Positions 1 through 5,723 of a DNA stretch of 8,738 nt are shown here, in pieces. Source of the DNA: Lentzea aerocolonigenes (GTDB lineage: Bacteria > Actinomycetota > Actinomycetes > Mycobacteriales > Pseudonocardiaceae); the NCBI RefSeq assembly GCF_000955955.1, contig NZ_JYJG01000558.1, forward strand, positions 1-8,738, read 5' to 3'. How positions within the stretch are numbered: position 1 is the stretch's first letter; every line of letters starts with the position of its first letter. The notes below the pieces were generated by a model that did no database searches, was not told the origin of the DNA, and saw only the letters and a program-made list of their open reading frames with translations. The position numbers were made by a program, and so were the translations under genes.

Positions 1-3
1 GCC

Positions 4-20
4 CAGGTCAGCGCGACCTG
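4..20. terminator. Short inverted repeat after the SnoaL-like gene
   Basis: CAGGTC at 4-9 and GACCTG at 15-20 are perfect inverted arms around a 5-base spacer. They lie about 29 bases past the stop of the leftward SnoaL-like gene, where a terminator hairpin is expected. There is no clear T-run after it in the direction of transcription. The same GACCTG/CAGGTC core recurs in the larger hairpin at 62-95. The terminator role is an inference from position; the repeat itself is plain. Confidence 0.3.
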
Positions 21-48
21 ACGAAGTACTACTAGCAGCGACGCGTCA

Positions 49-387
49 CTAGTTCGGGAGCAGGGAGACCTGGTAGTGCGCTATCAGGTCTCCCTTGATC
101 AGCACGCTCAGCTTCACGTTGATCGCCGGCCGGTCCACGAACGAGAAATCGACGCCCAAATAGCCGAGCGTCAGATCGTCGGCGAGCTTCCGCGTTTCCA
201 GCACCTCGTACTCGGCCTTCATGCCGATGGGCTGGGAATCGTAGTACTCGGCGACCGCTTTTCTGCCCACGCCGTACGGGTGCAGGCCCTGGAAAATGGC
301 GTCCTCGGTGAAATTGGCGGCCACGCGCTCGGGTTCGTGCGCGTCCACGGCGTCCTTCCACCGGTTCATGACGGTTTCGATGCTCAT
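49..387 (-). CDS. SnoaL/NTF2-like (SgcJ/EcaC-type) small protein
   Basis: A 112-residue protein that fits a single cone-shaped NTF2/SnoaL-like domain. The N-terminal part (ETVMNRWKDAVDAHEPERVAANFTEDA split over residues 4-30) shows the usual amphipathic helices followed by the FTEDAIFQG strand. GVGRKAVAEYY near residue 40 matches the conserved Gly-Arg-Ala-x-x-x-Tyr segment of the SgcJ/EcaC-like group. The C-terminal half (from about residue 58) alternates beta strands, ending in HYQVSLLPN. Such proteins are polyketide cyclases, isomerases or binding proteins, and the substrate cannot be told from sequence. The ATG at 387 lies one base after the SDR stop (TGA-c-ATG), so the two are probably translationally coupled and work on the same compound. 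The last codons contain a strong hairpin (62-95). Family assignment is good; function is unknown. Confidence 0.82.
   Translation of the reverse strand: MSIETVMNRWKDAVDAHEPERVAANFTEDAIFQGLHPYGVGRKAVAEYYDSQPIGMKAEYEVLETRKLADDLTLGYLGVDFSFVDRPAINVKLSVLIKGDLIAHYQVSLLPN
62..95. repeat. Strong inverted repeat inside the 3' end of the SnoaL-like gene
   Basis: AGGGAGACCTG (62-72) and CAGGTCTCCCT (85-95) are perfect 11-base complementary arms. Inside them, TAG (74-76) pairs with CTA (81-83) around a TGCG loop, with one mismatch pair (73/84). The whole hairpin lies within the final codons of the leftward gene. It could act as a terminator or mRNA 3'-end stabiliser, or be a binding site for a dimeric protein. 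The structure is visible; the role is inference. Confidence 0.6.
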
Positions 388-388
388 G

Positions 389-1084
389 TCAGTGCCCCGC
401 GCTCTGGCCGCCGTCGACGTGCAGGATCTCGCCCGTGACGAAGCCGGCCTGTTCCAGGAAGGTGATCGCGTCCACGACGTCGGAGATCTCGCCGATCCTG
501 CCGACGGGGTGCAGCCCGGCCAGCGTCTTGTGGGTCTCGGGCGCGTGCATCGGCGTGCGGATGATGCCGAGCGCGACCGTGTTGAAGCGGATGTCCTGGG
601 CCGCGTACTCGATCGCCAGCGACTTCGTGACGGCGTTCAGACCGCCCTTGGTCAGCGACGCGAGCGCTGACGGCACGGCGGACAGCGCGTGGTCGACCAG
701 CGTCGTCGACACGTTGACCACGTGCCCGCCGTTCATGGCACCGACCGCGCTGCGCGTGATGTCGAAGAAGCCGACCAGGTTCGTGCCGATCACGTTCGCG
801 AAGTCCTCGTCGGTGTACTCGGCGAACGGCTTCGCGACGAAGATCCCGGCGTTGTTGACGAGCGTGTCGACGCGGCCGAACCGCGCAAGCGCTTCGCTCA
901 CGACCCGCGCGCCCTCGCCGGGCTTCGACAGATCGGCCCGGATCGCCAGCACCTCGGGATCGTCCGCGGCTTCGACGGACCGGGACACCGCCACGACCGA
1001 ATAGCCGAGCTTGCGATAGGCCGGGACGAGTGCCGCACCGATTCCCTGCGACGCACCCGTGACGATGGCCACCTTGTTCGACAT
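389..1084 (-). CDS. SDR-family oxidoreductase lacking the catalytic tyrosine
   Basis: A 231-residue short-chain dehydrogenase/reductase fold of normal length. The Rossmann cofactor motif TGASQGIG is at residues 9-16, the adenine-pocket ADL at 50-52, NNAG at 77-80, and the structural Asn in TNLVG at 102. Near the end, residues from about 216 read TGEILHVDGGQSAGH, a typical SDR C-terminus. The active-site YxxxK is not intact: Lys146 is present (SLTKGG), but the position four residues earlier is Ala142 (codon 659-661), and no other Tyr fits. The catalytic Ser region reads NVSTT (124-128). The protein may be a divergent reductase or a non-catalytic binding partner. The ATG at 1084 has a GAGG ribosome site 7 bases upstream. 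It is followed after one base by the SnoaL-like gene and preceded by lysR in the same direction, so it is probably LysR-controlled. Confidence 0.9.
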   Translation of the reverse strand: MSNKVAIVTGASQGIGAALVPAYRKLGYSVVAVSRSVEAADDPEVLAIRADLSKPGEGARVVSEALARFGRVDTLVNNAGIFVAKPFAEYTDEDFANVIGTNLVGFFDITRSAVGAMNGGHVVNVSTTLVDHALSAVPSALASLTKGGLNAVTKSLAIEYAAQDIRFNTVALGIIRTPMHAPETHKTLAGLHPVGRIGEISDVVDAITFLEQAGFVTGEILHVDGGQSAGH

Positions 1085-1186
1085 TCTCTTGCCTCACTTT
1101 CGAAGGAGTGGAACTGACAGCCACAACCCGCCGCGGTCCGGGTTGATTTCCCGGAATTGCGACGCGTTTTCTCCTTCGTGGGAGGC
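1085..1186. promoter_or_regulatory. lysR-SDR intergenic region with a 19-bp dyad
   Basis: This 102-base gap precedes the SDR gene. TCCGGG (1137-1142) and CCCGGA (1150-1155) form a perfect 6-base inverted repeat with a 7-base spacer. It lacks a T-run on either side, so it is not a classical terminator for lysR. It could be a regulator site for the SDR-SnoaL pair. It does not show the symmetrical T-N11-A core usual for LysR-type sites. A GAGG ribosome binding site for the SDR gene is visible close to 1084. No clear -10/-35 pair stands out. Confidence 0.35.
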
Positions 1187-2110
1187 TCAGCCTCGCAGCG
1201 CACGCCAGGGGTCGTCCGCGGGCAACCAGACGCCCTCGCGGTGCAGCCCGAGGTCGCCCACCGGCCGCGTGATGGCCTCGGCTGCCGCGAGCACAGCCGT
1301 CCTGACCTCGTCGTCGCGGCGGACCAGCGACCACGTCCACAGCACCTCTGGGTCGATCACGGGCCGCTGCACGAGGTCCGGCGGCAACGGGGTGGTCTGC
1401 CCCTTCGGCGAGTTGAGCACCGGCGTGGTGCACACCCGCACGTGGTCGAAGAACGCCGGCCCGGTGATGGCACCGTTGTGGATGCGCCGGACGGCGGCGC
1501 CGGTGTCCTGGGCGAACTCCTCGGCGTACTCGTTCCACGACTGCCACGACGTGACGTCGTCGTCGACGAGCACCGCGATGTCCTTGGCGCGCACCGGACT
1601 CGTGTCGGTGCCGACCGACACCGCGTAGAGCCGGTCGGCGCCGAGCAGCTGCGCGTTCAGACCGAGCTGAGTGATGTCCTTGTTGCGGATCCAGCACACG
1701 GCCAGGTCGAGGCTGCCGTCCGCGACCCGTGCGGCCTGCGCGTGCGACGGCACGACCCACGCGTCCACGTAGAGCTGCGCGACACCGGCCGTGCGTGCGG
1801 TGAGGTCCGGTGGCAGCCAGTTCACGTACCCGATCCGCACCGGCTGCGACCCGGACAGTTGCTGCGCGTGCCGTTGCAGCTCGTCGGCCCGCTCGAGCAA
1901 CGCCCGCACCTCGGGGACCAGCGCGGCTCCGGCAGAGGTCAGCGCGACCGTGCGGCGGTCGCGGGCGAACAAAGGCACGCCCAGGTCGCGTTCGAGGGCC
2001 TTGATCTGCTGCGACAGCGACGGTCCCGCGATCAGCAGGCGTGCCGCGGCCCGGCCGAAGTGAAGCTCCTCGGCGACCGCGAGGAAGTACCGGAGCTGAC
2101 GCAGTTCCAC
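1187..2110 (-). CDS. LysR-family transcriptional regulator
   Basis: A LysR-type regulator of normal length (307 residues from this start). The N-terminal winged helix-turn-helix spans about residues 1-60: ELRQLRYFLAVAEELHFGRA, then the recognition segment GPSLSQQIKALERDLG and the wing LFARDRRTVALTSAG. A linker helix (ALLERADELQRHAQQL) leads to a periplasmic-binding-protein-like effector domain starting near PVRIGYVNW and continuing to the end. The GTG at 2110 is preferred over the upstream ATG at 2119. It gives the usual M-ELRQLRYF start and has an AGGA site 8 bases upstream, whereas the ATG has no usable site. The gene is divergent from the muconolactone-isomerase-like gene (76-85 bases apart) and upstream of the SDR-SnoaL pair. 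It is therefore the natural regulator of both flanks, with an unknown ligand. Confidence 0.93.
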   Translation of the reverse strand: MELRQLRYFLAVAEELHFGRAAARLLIAGPSLSQQIKALERDLGVPLFARDRRTVALTSAGAALVPEVRALLERADELQRHAQQLSGSQPVRIGYVNWLPPDLTARTAGVAQLYVDAWVVPSHAQAARVADGSLDLAVCWIRNKDITQLGLNAQLLGADRLYAVSVGTDTSPVRAKDIAVLVDDDVTSWQSWNEYAEEFAQDTGAAVRRIHNGAITGPAFFDHVRVCTTPVLNSPKGQTTPLPPDLVQRPVIDPEVLWTWSLVRRDDEVRTAVLAAAEAITRPVGDLGLHREGVWLPADDPWRALRG

Positions 2111-2195
2111 GCTGAGCATCCTAGGAGGTTCAGGCTCTCACGCAGGAGAAAGCCGGTCGTGGCGCCCCACACCCACCCGGTCGCACGATGAGTGC
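2111..2195. promoter_or_regulatory. Divergent lysR / isomerase promoter region
   Basis: This short gap separates two divergent starts, the place where LysR regulators normally bind to control themselves and their target. A weak dyad, TCTC (2136-2139) and GAGA (2146-2149), is visible, and T2138-N11-A2150 fits the loose LysR half-pattern without good symmetry. No convincing -10/-35 boxes are seen. Ribosome binding for the rightward gene is poor: only a GATGAG-like stretch lies just before the ATG. The AGGAGA at 2144-2149 is too far from that ATG to serve it. Confidence 0.35.
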
Positions 2196-2486
2196 ATGAG
2201 AGAGTTCATCGTCGAGATCACCACCACGATCCCCGACGGCACCAGCCAGTCCGAAGTGGACTCACGCCGCGCGCTGGAAGCCGTCCGGGCCAAGGAACTC
2301 GCGGCAAGCGGCAACCTCGTGCGGCTGTGGCGCCCGATCGGCGAGATGCGCAGCATCGGCCTGTGGCAGGCCGACGACGAGGACGACCTGCACGCGAACG
2401 TCCTCGGCACGCTCCCGCTGAGCCCGTGGATGGCGTTCAACGTCACCGCCGTGCAGCCTCACCCGAACGACCCGGGACGTTCATGA
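2196..2486 (+). CDS. Muconolactone delta-isomerase-like protein
   Basis: A 96-residue protein matching the muconolactone isomerase family in full length (about 90-97 residues) and layout. It starts with the strand EFIVEITTTIPDG, then a charged helix with RAKELAASG (residues 32-40), then NLVRLWRPIGEMRSIGLW (41-58). The family's LHxxLxxLPLxPxM signature appears as LHANVLGTLPLSPWM (68-82), followed by the final strand and a HPND tail. The family enzyme isomerises (+)-muconolactone to beta-ketoadipate enol-lactone in catechol breakdown. No catB, catA or pcaD lies in this window, so the protein may act on another lactone or dienoic compound. Its TGA overlaps the ATG of the MFS gene (ATGA, 2483-2486), indicating translational coupling. 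It is divergent from lysR, which probably controls it. Family assignment is strong; exact substrate is unknown. Confidence 0.85.
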   Translation: MREFIVEITTTIPDGTSQSEVDSRRALEAVRAKELAASGNLVRLWRPIGEMRSIGLWQADDEDDLHANVLGTLPLSPWMAFNVTAVQPHPNDPGRS

Positions 2487-3520
2487 GCGCCCGCCAGGCC
2501 GCCGCGGCACTCGCGGCGTCCATGGGCATCGGTCGGTTCGTCTACACCCCGATCCTGCCCCTGATGACCGCTCAGGCCGGGCTCAGCGCCACCGGAGCCG
2601 CGAGCCTGGCCACCGCGAACTACCTGGGCTACTTCGCCGGCGCGCTCGCCACGATCGTTCGGGCACCTTCTCGGACCACGAACCGTGTCGCCCTCGTGCT
2701 GCTGGTGGCCACGCTCGCCGGCATGCCGCTCACGCACAGCTTCGCTGCGTGGTTCGTGCTGCGACTGCTGGCCGGGATCGCGAGCGCGCTGGTGTTCGTG
2801 GCGGCGGTGAACGCGGGACCCGGCTGGGGACTGTCCGGGGTCGGGGTGGGGATCGCGCTGTCCGGGTCGCTGGTGCTGGCGTGGGGACAGTGGCAGGTCG
2901 CCTGGTGGGTGTCGGCGGGTTTGTCCGCGCTGCTGACGCTCGGCGCATGGCCTCTGGAACCGAAGAACGTGAAACCCCAGGCCACCACCTCCAGGAAGCA
3001 CGGCTTCGGCGCCCTGTTCGCCGCCTACACCCTCGAAGGCGTCGGCTACATCATCGCGGGCACCTTCCTCGTGGCCGCCATCAGCGGCCCCCTCGGCAGC
3101 GCCGCGTGGATCCTCGCCGGCATCTCCGCGGCCCTTTCCGTGACGATCCGCGCCCGCAACCTGCCGGTGCTTCTCGCCGTCCAGGCCGTGGGCATCGCCC
3201 TGCCCGCATTGATCGGCGGCACCGCGGTGGCCCTGATCGCCGTGATCCTGTTCGGCGGCACGTTCCTCACGATCGCGGGGGTCGCCCTCAAGACCGGTGC
3301 GGAGCTCGGCTTCCCCCGCGCGGCGGCCGTGCTGACCACCGGCTACTCAGCGGGCCAGATCATCGGCCCGCTCATCGCCGCTCCCCTGCTCCGCCACGGT
3401 TACCAGCACGCCCTCCTGCTGGCCGCCGCAATCGTTCTCACAGCTCTAGTACCACTTTCACGTCGCCCGGCCGCGACTCGAACGCCTCCGCGAAGGACTC
3501 CAGCGGAACTCGCCGAGTGA
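2483..3520 (+). CDS. YbfB/YjiJ-type MFS transporter
   Basis: A 345-residue, very hydrophobic inner-membrane protein of the major facilitator superfamily. The first segments carry the group's signature: MGIGRFVYTPILPLM (residues 14-28) and SLATANYLGYFAGAL (41-55). These are followed by FVLRLLAGIASALVFV (91-106) and, in the second half, ILFGGTFLTIAGVALKTG (255-272) and TGYSAGQIIGPLIAAPLL (286-303). I estimate 10-12 membrane spans. It is somewhat short for the family (usually about 380-400). The ATG at 2483 is chosen because the family homology begins there and it overlaps the upstream stop as ATGA. An in-frame extension back to 2192 would add non-homologous Arg/His-rich sequence. The last 27 residues (from about 319), mostly a Pro/Arg-rich tail, overlap the convergent dehydrogenase gene. 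It probably exports or imports the compound handled by the isomerase and SDR genes. Confidence 0.88.
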   Translation: MSARQAAAALAASMGIGRFVYTPILPLMTAQAGLSATGAASLATANYLGYFAGALATIVRAPSRTTNRVALVLLVATLAGMPLTHSFAAWFVLRLLAGIASALVFVAAVNAGPGWGLSGVGVGIALSGSLVLAWGQWQVAWWVSAGLSALLTLGAWPLEPKNVKPQATTSRKHGFGALFAAYTLEGVGYIIAGTFLVAAISGPLGSAAWILAGISAALSVTIRARNLPVLLAVQAVGIALPALIGGTAVALIAVILFGGTFLTIAGVALKTGAELGFPRAAAVLTTGYSAGQIIGPLIAAPLLRHGYQHALLLAAAIVLTALVPLSRRPAATRTPPRRTPAELAE

Positions 3521-4409
3521 TCAGCGACGACACCCAGGCGTCGTCCGCCCGGTCCAGCACCGCGGCGGCCTCCCGGTAGTGGCGCACGTTCGAGTTGACC
3601 GTGCCGAACATGATCCCGTTGCGCAGCACCAGATCCCGGTTCGCCTGCCCGAGATCCACCGGCACCTCCTCAGTGGACGGCACCCCGGTCAGGCACACCA
3701 GCTCGCGTCCGAGCAGTTGCGCGACCAGCTTCGGTGCGCCCGTCGCCTCGATCACGACCTGGTGATCAGGAAGCTTCCGGTGGTAGGTCGCGCCGAGCGA
3801 CTCCACCAGGCCGGGCTTCGGACCATCGGAAGCCAGATCGAAGACGTGCACGTCCAGGCCGCGCTGCACCCCGATCAACGCCGCCAGCAACCCGATCGGC
3901 CCGGCACCCGTGATCAGCACGCTCTCGAAGGGGAACAGCGCCAGCTGGTCCAGCCGCTCCCACGCCTTGACCACCACCGAGGCCGGTTCGACGAGCACAC
4001 CTGTCGACGAGCTGACACCGACGGCGTAGATCGACGGGACCGTCCACGTGGTCGAGCCGTACCCGTCGAGCCCGGTGATCCCGCGCTCGGTGTACTGCCC
4101 GTTCCGGCACATGTCGAACTCGCCGCGCGCACACGCCACGCACGGCACCGGATCAGGCCGCCGCACCACCCCGGCCACCAGCGAACCGGGCTCGAACCCC
4201 GGCCCGCTGATCACCCGGCCCAACGACTCGTGTCCGATCACGAGAGTTCCGCCGACCCCGAACTCGCCGCGCACAATTTCCCGGTCCGTGCCGCAGATCC
4301 CGATCGCCAGCCCCTCGACCAGCAGATCCTCGGGACCGGGGACCGGATCGGGAAGTTCGGAGATCGACAAAGAGCCGGCTTGTGCAAGATCAACCGTCAG
4401 CGCGCGCAT
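3438..4409 (-). CDS. Zinc-type MDR, glucose 1-dehydrogenase-like
   Basis: A medium-chain dehydrogenase of 323 residues from the chosen ATG. Catalytic-zinc ligands typical of the glucose dehydrogenase group are present: Cys39 in GICGTDREIV, His60-Glu61 in IGHES, and Glu141 in LVEPASV. The Rossmann motif GAGPIG (168-173) with Asp191 at the end of the second strand follows, and the C-terminal part resembles the glucose-dehydrogenase C-terminal domain. The structural-zinc lobe has only three of the four usual cysteines (Cys90, 93, 101). The likely reaction is NAD(P)-dependent oxidation of glucose or a related aldose to the lactone in the cytoplasm. Two longer starts exist (ATG 4418, GTG 4427). 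MRALTV is the family-typical start, and the longer forms would overlap the TTGACA of the divergent gene. No good ribosome site is seen for any of the three. The gene is divergent from the GH64 glucanase and shares the operator at 4466-4479. Confidence 0.87.
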   Translation of the reverse strand: MRALTVDLAQAGSLSISELPDPVPGPEDLLVEGLAIGICGTDREIVRGEFGVGGTLVIGHESLGRVISGPGFEPGSLVAGVVRRPDPVPCVACARGEFDMCRNGQYTERGITGLDGYGSTTWTVPSIYAVGVSSSTGVLVEPASVVVKAWERLDQLALFPFESVLITGAGPIGLLAALIGVQRGLDVHVFDLASDGPKPGLVESLGATYHRKLPDHQVVIEATGAPKLVAQLLGRELVCLTGVPSTEEVPVDLGQANRDLVLRNGIMFGTVNSNVRHYREAAAVLDRADDAWVSSLITRRVPLESFAEAFESRPGDVKVVLEL

Positions 4410-4420
4410 GAAGACCATTC

Positions 4421-4450
4421 TTGACACATCAACACGTTCACGCTGAGTAT
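4421..4450 (+). promoter_or_regulatory. Candidate promoter for the GH64 glucanase
   Basis: TTGACA at 4421-4426 is a perfect -35 hexamer. An 18-base spacer leads to GAGTAT (4445-4450), a weak -10 that keeps the A at position 2 and T at position 6. A start near 4456-4459 would put the LacI-type palindrome at roughly +9 to +22, where a bound repressor would block elongation. A better-matching TATTAA at 4448-4453 sits too far from the -35 (21 bases). This is inferred by eye. Confidence 0.4.
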
Positions 4451-4453
4451 TAA

Positions 4454-4508
4454 GAGACAGGAGTATGAGAGCGCTCTCACTGCCCTGAAGTCAGGCGCAG
4501 TCTGTCTC
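4454..4508 (+). promoter_or_regulatory. Nested inverted repeats, possible three-helix leader of GH64 mRNA
   Basis: Three pairings fit together in the leader. GAGACAG (4454-4460) pairs with CTGTCTC (4502-4508). TGAGA/TCTCA closes on itself (4466-4479). CTGCCCTG (4480-4487) pairs with CAGG plus GCAG (4492-4500) with a bulged C and an AAGT loop. The second and third helices abut with no gap, as in a compact three-way junction, and the GAGGAG ribosome site (4512-4517) begins 3 bases after the closing helix. The pairings are seen directly; RNA folding and function are inference. The candidate transcription start may trim the first helix. Confidence 0.35.
4466..4479. promoter_or_regulatory. LacI-family-type operator palindrome
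   Basis: TGAGAGCGCTCTCA is a perfect 14-base palindrome with the central CG of LacI/GalR-family sites. It closely resembles the actinobacterial CebR/CelR-type box TGGGAGCGCTCCCA that controls cellulose and glucan use. It lies 45 bases before the glucanase start and 56 bases before the preferred dehydrogenase start, so one repressor could control both divergent genes. The repressor gene is not in this window. The palindrome is certain; the regulator is inferred. Confidence 0.65.
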
Positions 4509-4524
4509 AGTGAGGAGATAGTCG

Positions 4525-5691
4525 ATGCGCAAGCTCCTGCTGCTCGCGGCATCGGCCCTACTTGGGCTGACAACGATGTCTGCACCAGTGCAAGCGGCTC
4601 CACCGAACCTGCTCCCGCTCACCGTCACGAACAACTCAGGCCGTGGCGACGCCGTGTTCCTGTACATCACCGGCGAGATGGGCGGCAGGCTCGGCTACGT
4701 GAACGCGAACGGCCAGTTCACCGCCTGGTCCGGCGGGGCCATCCCACCCGTGCCCGCACCGGACGTCTCGATCCCGGGTCCTGCCAACGGCGGTAGCAGG
4801 ACTCTGCAGATCCCGATCAACCTCGCCGGCGGCCGGCTCTACATGTCCTTCCGGGACAAGTTGAAGTTCAGCCTCGTACCCAACGGGTTGGTGCAACCCG
4901 CGCCGTGGGCGGGCGGCGACCCCAACCGCGACATCCTGTTCGACTGGAGCGAGTTCACCTACAACGGCGGCGGGCTGTGGCTGAACAGCTCGCAGGTGGA
5001 CATGTTCAGCGTCCCCCACGCGGTCGAGGCGACGTCGCAGGCCGGCGCCACCAAGAAGACCGGTCAGCTGGTCGCGGGCGGCCGCAACCGCGTCTTCGAC
5101 CAGCACCAGCAGCTCGGCGGCGACTGGGCGCGGCTGGTCTACACGCGGGGCGACGGCACGCGGCTGCGCGTCCTGAACCCCAGCAAGGGTCTCGACGCGG
5201 GCGTGTTCTCGAGCTCGTACTTCTCCAGCTACGTCAGCAGCACGTGGGCGACCTACCAGAACACGCCGCTGACCGTGGTTCCGTTCCAGAACGAGCCGAA
5301 CCGCAAGTTCACCGGCCGCACCAGCGGCGGGGTCCTGAACTTCACCAACACGGCCGGTCAGCAGGTCGCGTCGTTCCAGCAGCCGTCGACGCGGGACGTC
5401 TTCAACTGCGACGGCCGGCTCGCGGCTCCGAACAACGACGTCGGCGCGATCTCGCGTTCGCTGTGCGCGGCCCTGAACCGCTCGACGCTCGGGTTCATCC
5501 ACACCCAGCCGACGTACAACGCGAGCCAGTTCTACACGCGCTCGATCACCAACCACTACTCGAGGATCGTGCACGCCAACATGGCCGACGGGAAGGCGTA
5601 CGGGTTCGCGTTCGATGACGTCGGCGCCTTCGAGTCACTTGTCCACGAACCGAACCCGCGTTCGGCAAAAATCACCCTGACAGCATTCTGA
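4525..5691 (+). CDS. Secreted GH64 endo-beta-1,3-glucanase
   Basis: A 388-residue glycoside hydrolase family 64 enzyme. Residues 1-24 form a Sec signal peptide (MRK, hydrophobic core, VQA-A cleavage), so it acts outside the cell. The mature part starts with the beta-sandwich-like segment PLTVTNNSGRGDAVFLYITG and continues into the thaumatin-like domain. Glu143 in DWSEFTYN and Asp159 in SSQVDMFSVP are 16 residues apart, the same spacing as the catalytic Glu154/Asp170 of the Streptomyces matensis laminaripentaose-producing enzyme. Cys295 and Cys314 probably form a disulfide. No carbohydrate-binding module follows; the protein ends with the domain. Family members cut beta-1,3-glucan (laminarin, fungal walls) into pentasaccharides. 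A GAGGAG ribosome site (4512-4517) lies 7 bases before the ATG. The upstream LacI-type operator suggests induction by glucan-derived sugars. Confidence 0.94.
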   Translation: MRKLLLLAASALLGLTTMSAPVQAAPPNLLPLTVTNNSGRGDAVFLYITGEMGGRLGYVNANGQFTAWSGGAIPPVPAPDVSIPGPANGGSRTLQIPINLAGGRLYMSFRDKLKFSLVPNGLVQPAPWAGGDPNRDILFDWSEFTYNGGGLWLNSSQVDMFSVPHAVEATSQAGATKKTGQLVAGGRNRVFDQHQQLGGDWARLVYTRGDGTRLRVLNPSKGLDAGVFSSSYFSSYVSSTWATYQNTPLTVVPFQNEPNRKFTGRTSGGVLNFTNTAGQQVASFQQPSTRDVFNCDGRLAAPNNDVGAISRSLCAALNRSTLGFIHTQPTYNASQFYTRSITNHYSRIVHANMADGKAYGFAFDDVGAFESLVHEPNPRSAKITLTAF

Positions 5692-5706
5692 ACCGAAACG
5701 TTCTTG

Positions 5707-5723
5707 CTTTTGATCGACTTTCA
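5707..5723. promoter_or_regulatory. Imperfect direct repeat upstream of the response regulator
   Basis: CTTTTG (5707-5712) and CTTTCA (5718-5723) are similar hexamers on the same strand, 11 bases start to start, the spacing used by OmpR-family dimers. They lie just before the large hairpin and the response-regulator gene, so autoregulation is possible. With only four identical leading bases this is weak evidence. Confidence 0.2.

Noticed and set aside
1171..1184. CTCC/GGAG hairpin after lysR
   Set aside because: A 4-bp stem followed in the transcript by A rather than T residues is too weak to call a terminator.
384..1760. Minus-strand open frame spanning lysR and SDR
   Set aside because: It is another-frame shadow of lysR and the SDR gene; the true frames have full family motifs.
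2192..2482. Upstream extension of the MFS gene
   Set aside because: The added residues are His/Arg-rich, lie out of frame over the isomerase gene and lack homology. The ATG at 2483 has the family start and an ATGA overlap.
3462..3477. GTCGC/GCGAC repeat as a shared terminator of the convergent genes
   Set aside because: The stem is only 5 bp, has no T-run and lies within both coding sequences; such repeats are expected by chance at this GC content.
4410..4427. Longer starts of the glucose dehydrogenase (ATG 4418, GTG 4427)
   Set aside because: No ribosome site supports them. MRALTV at 4409 is the family-typical beginning, and the longer forms run into the TTGACA of the divergent promoter.
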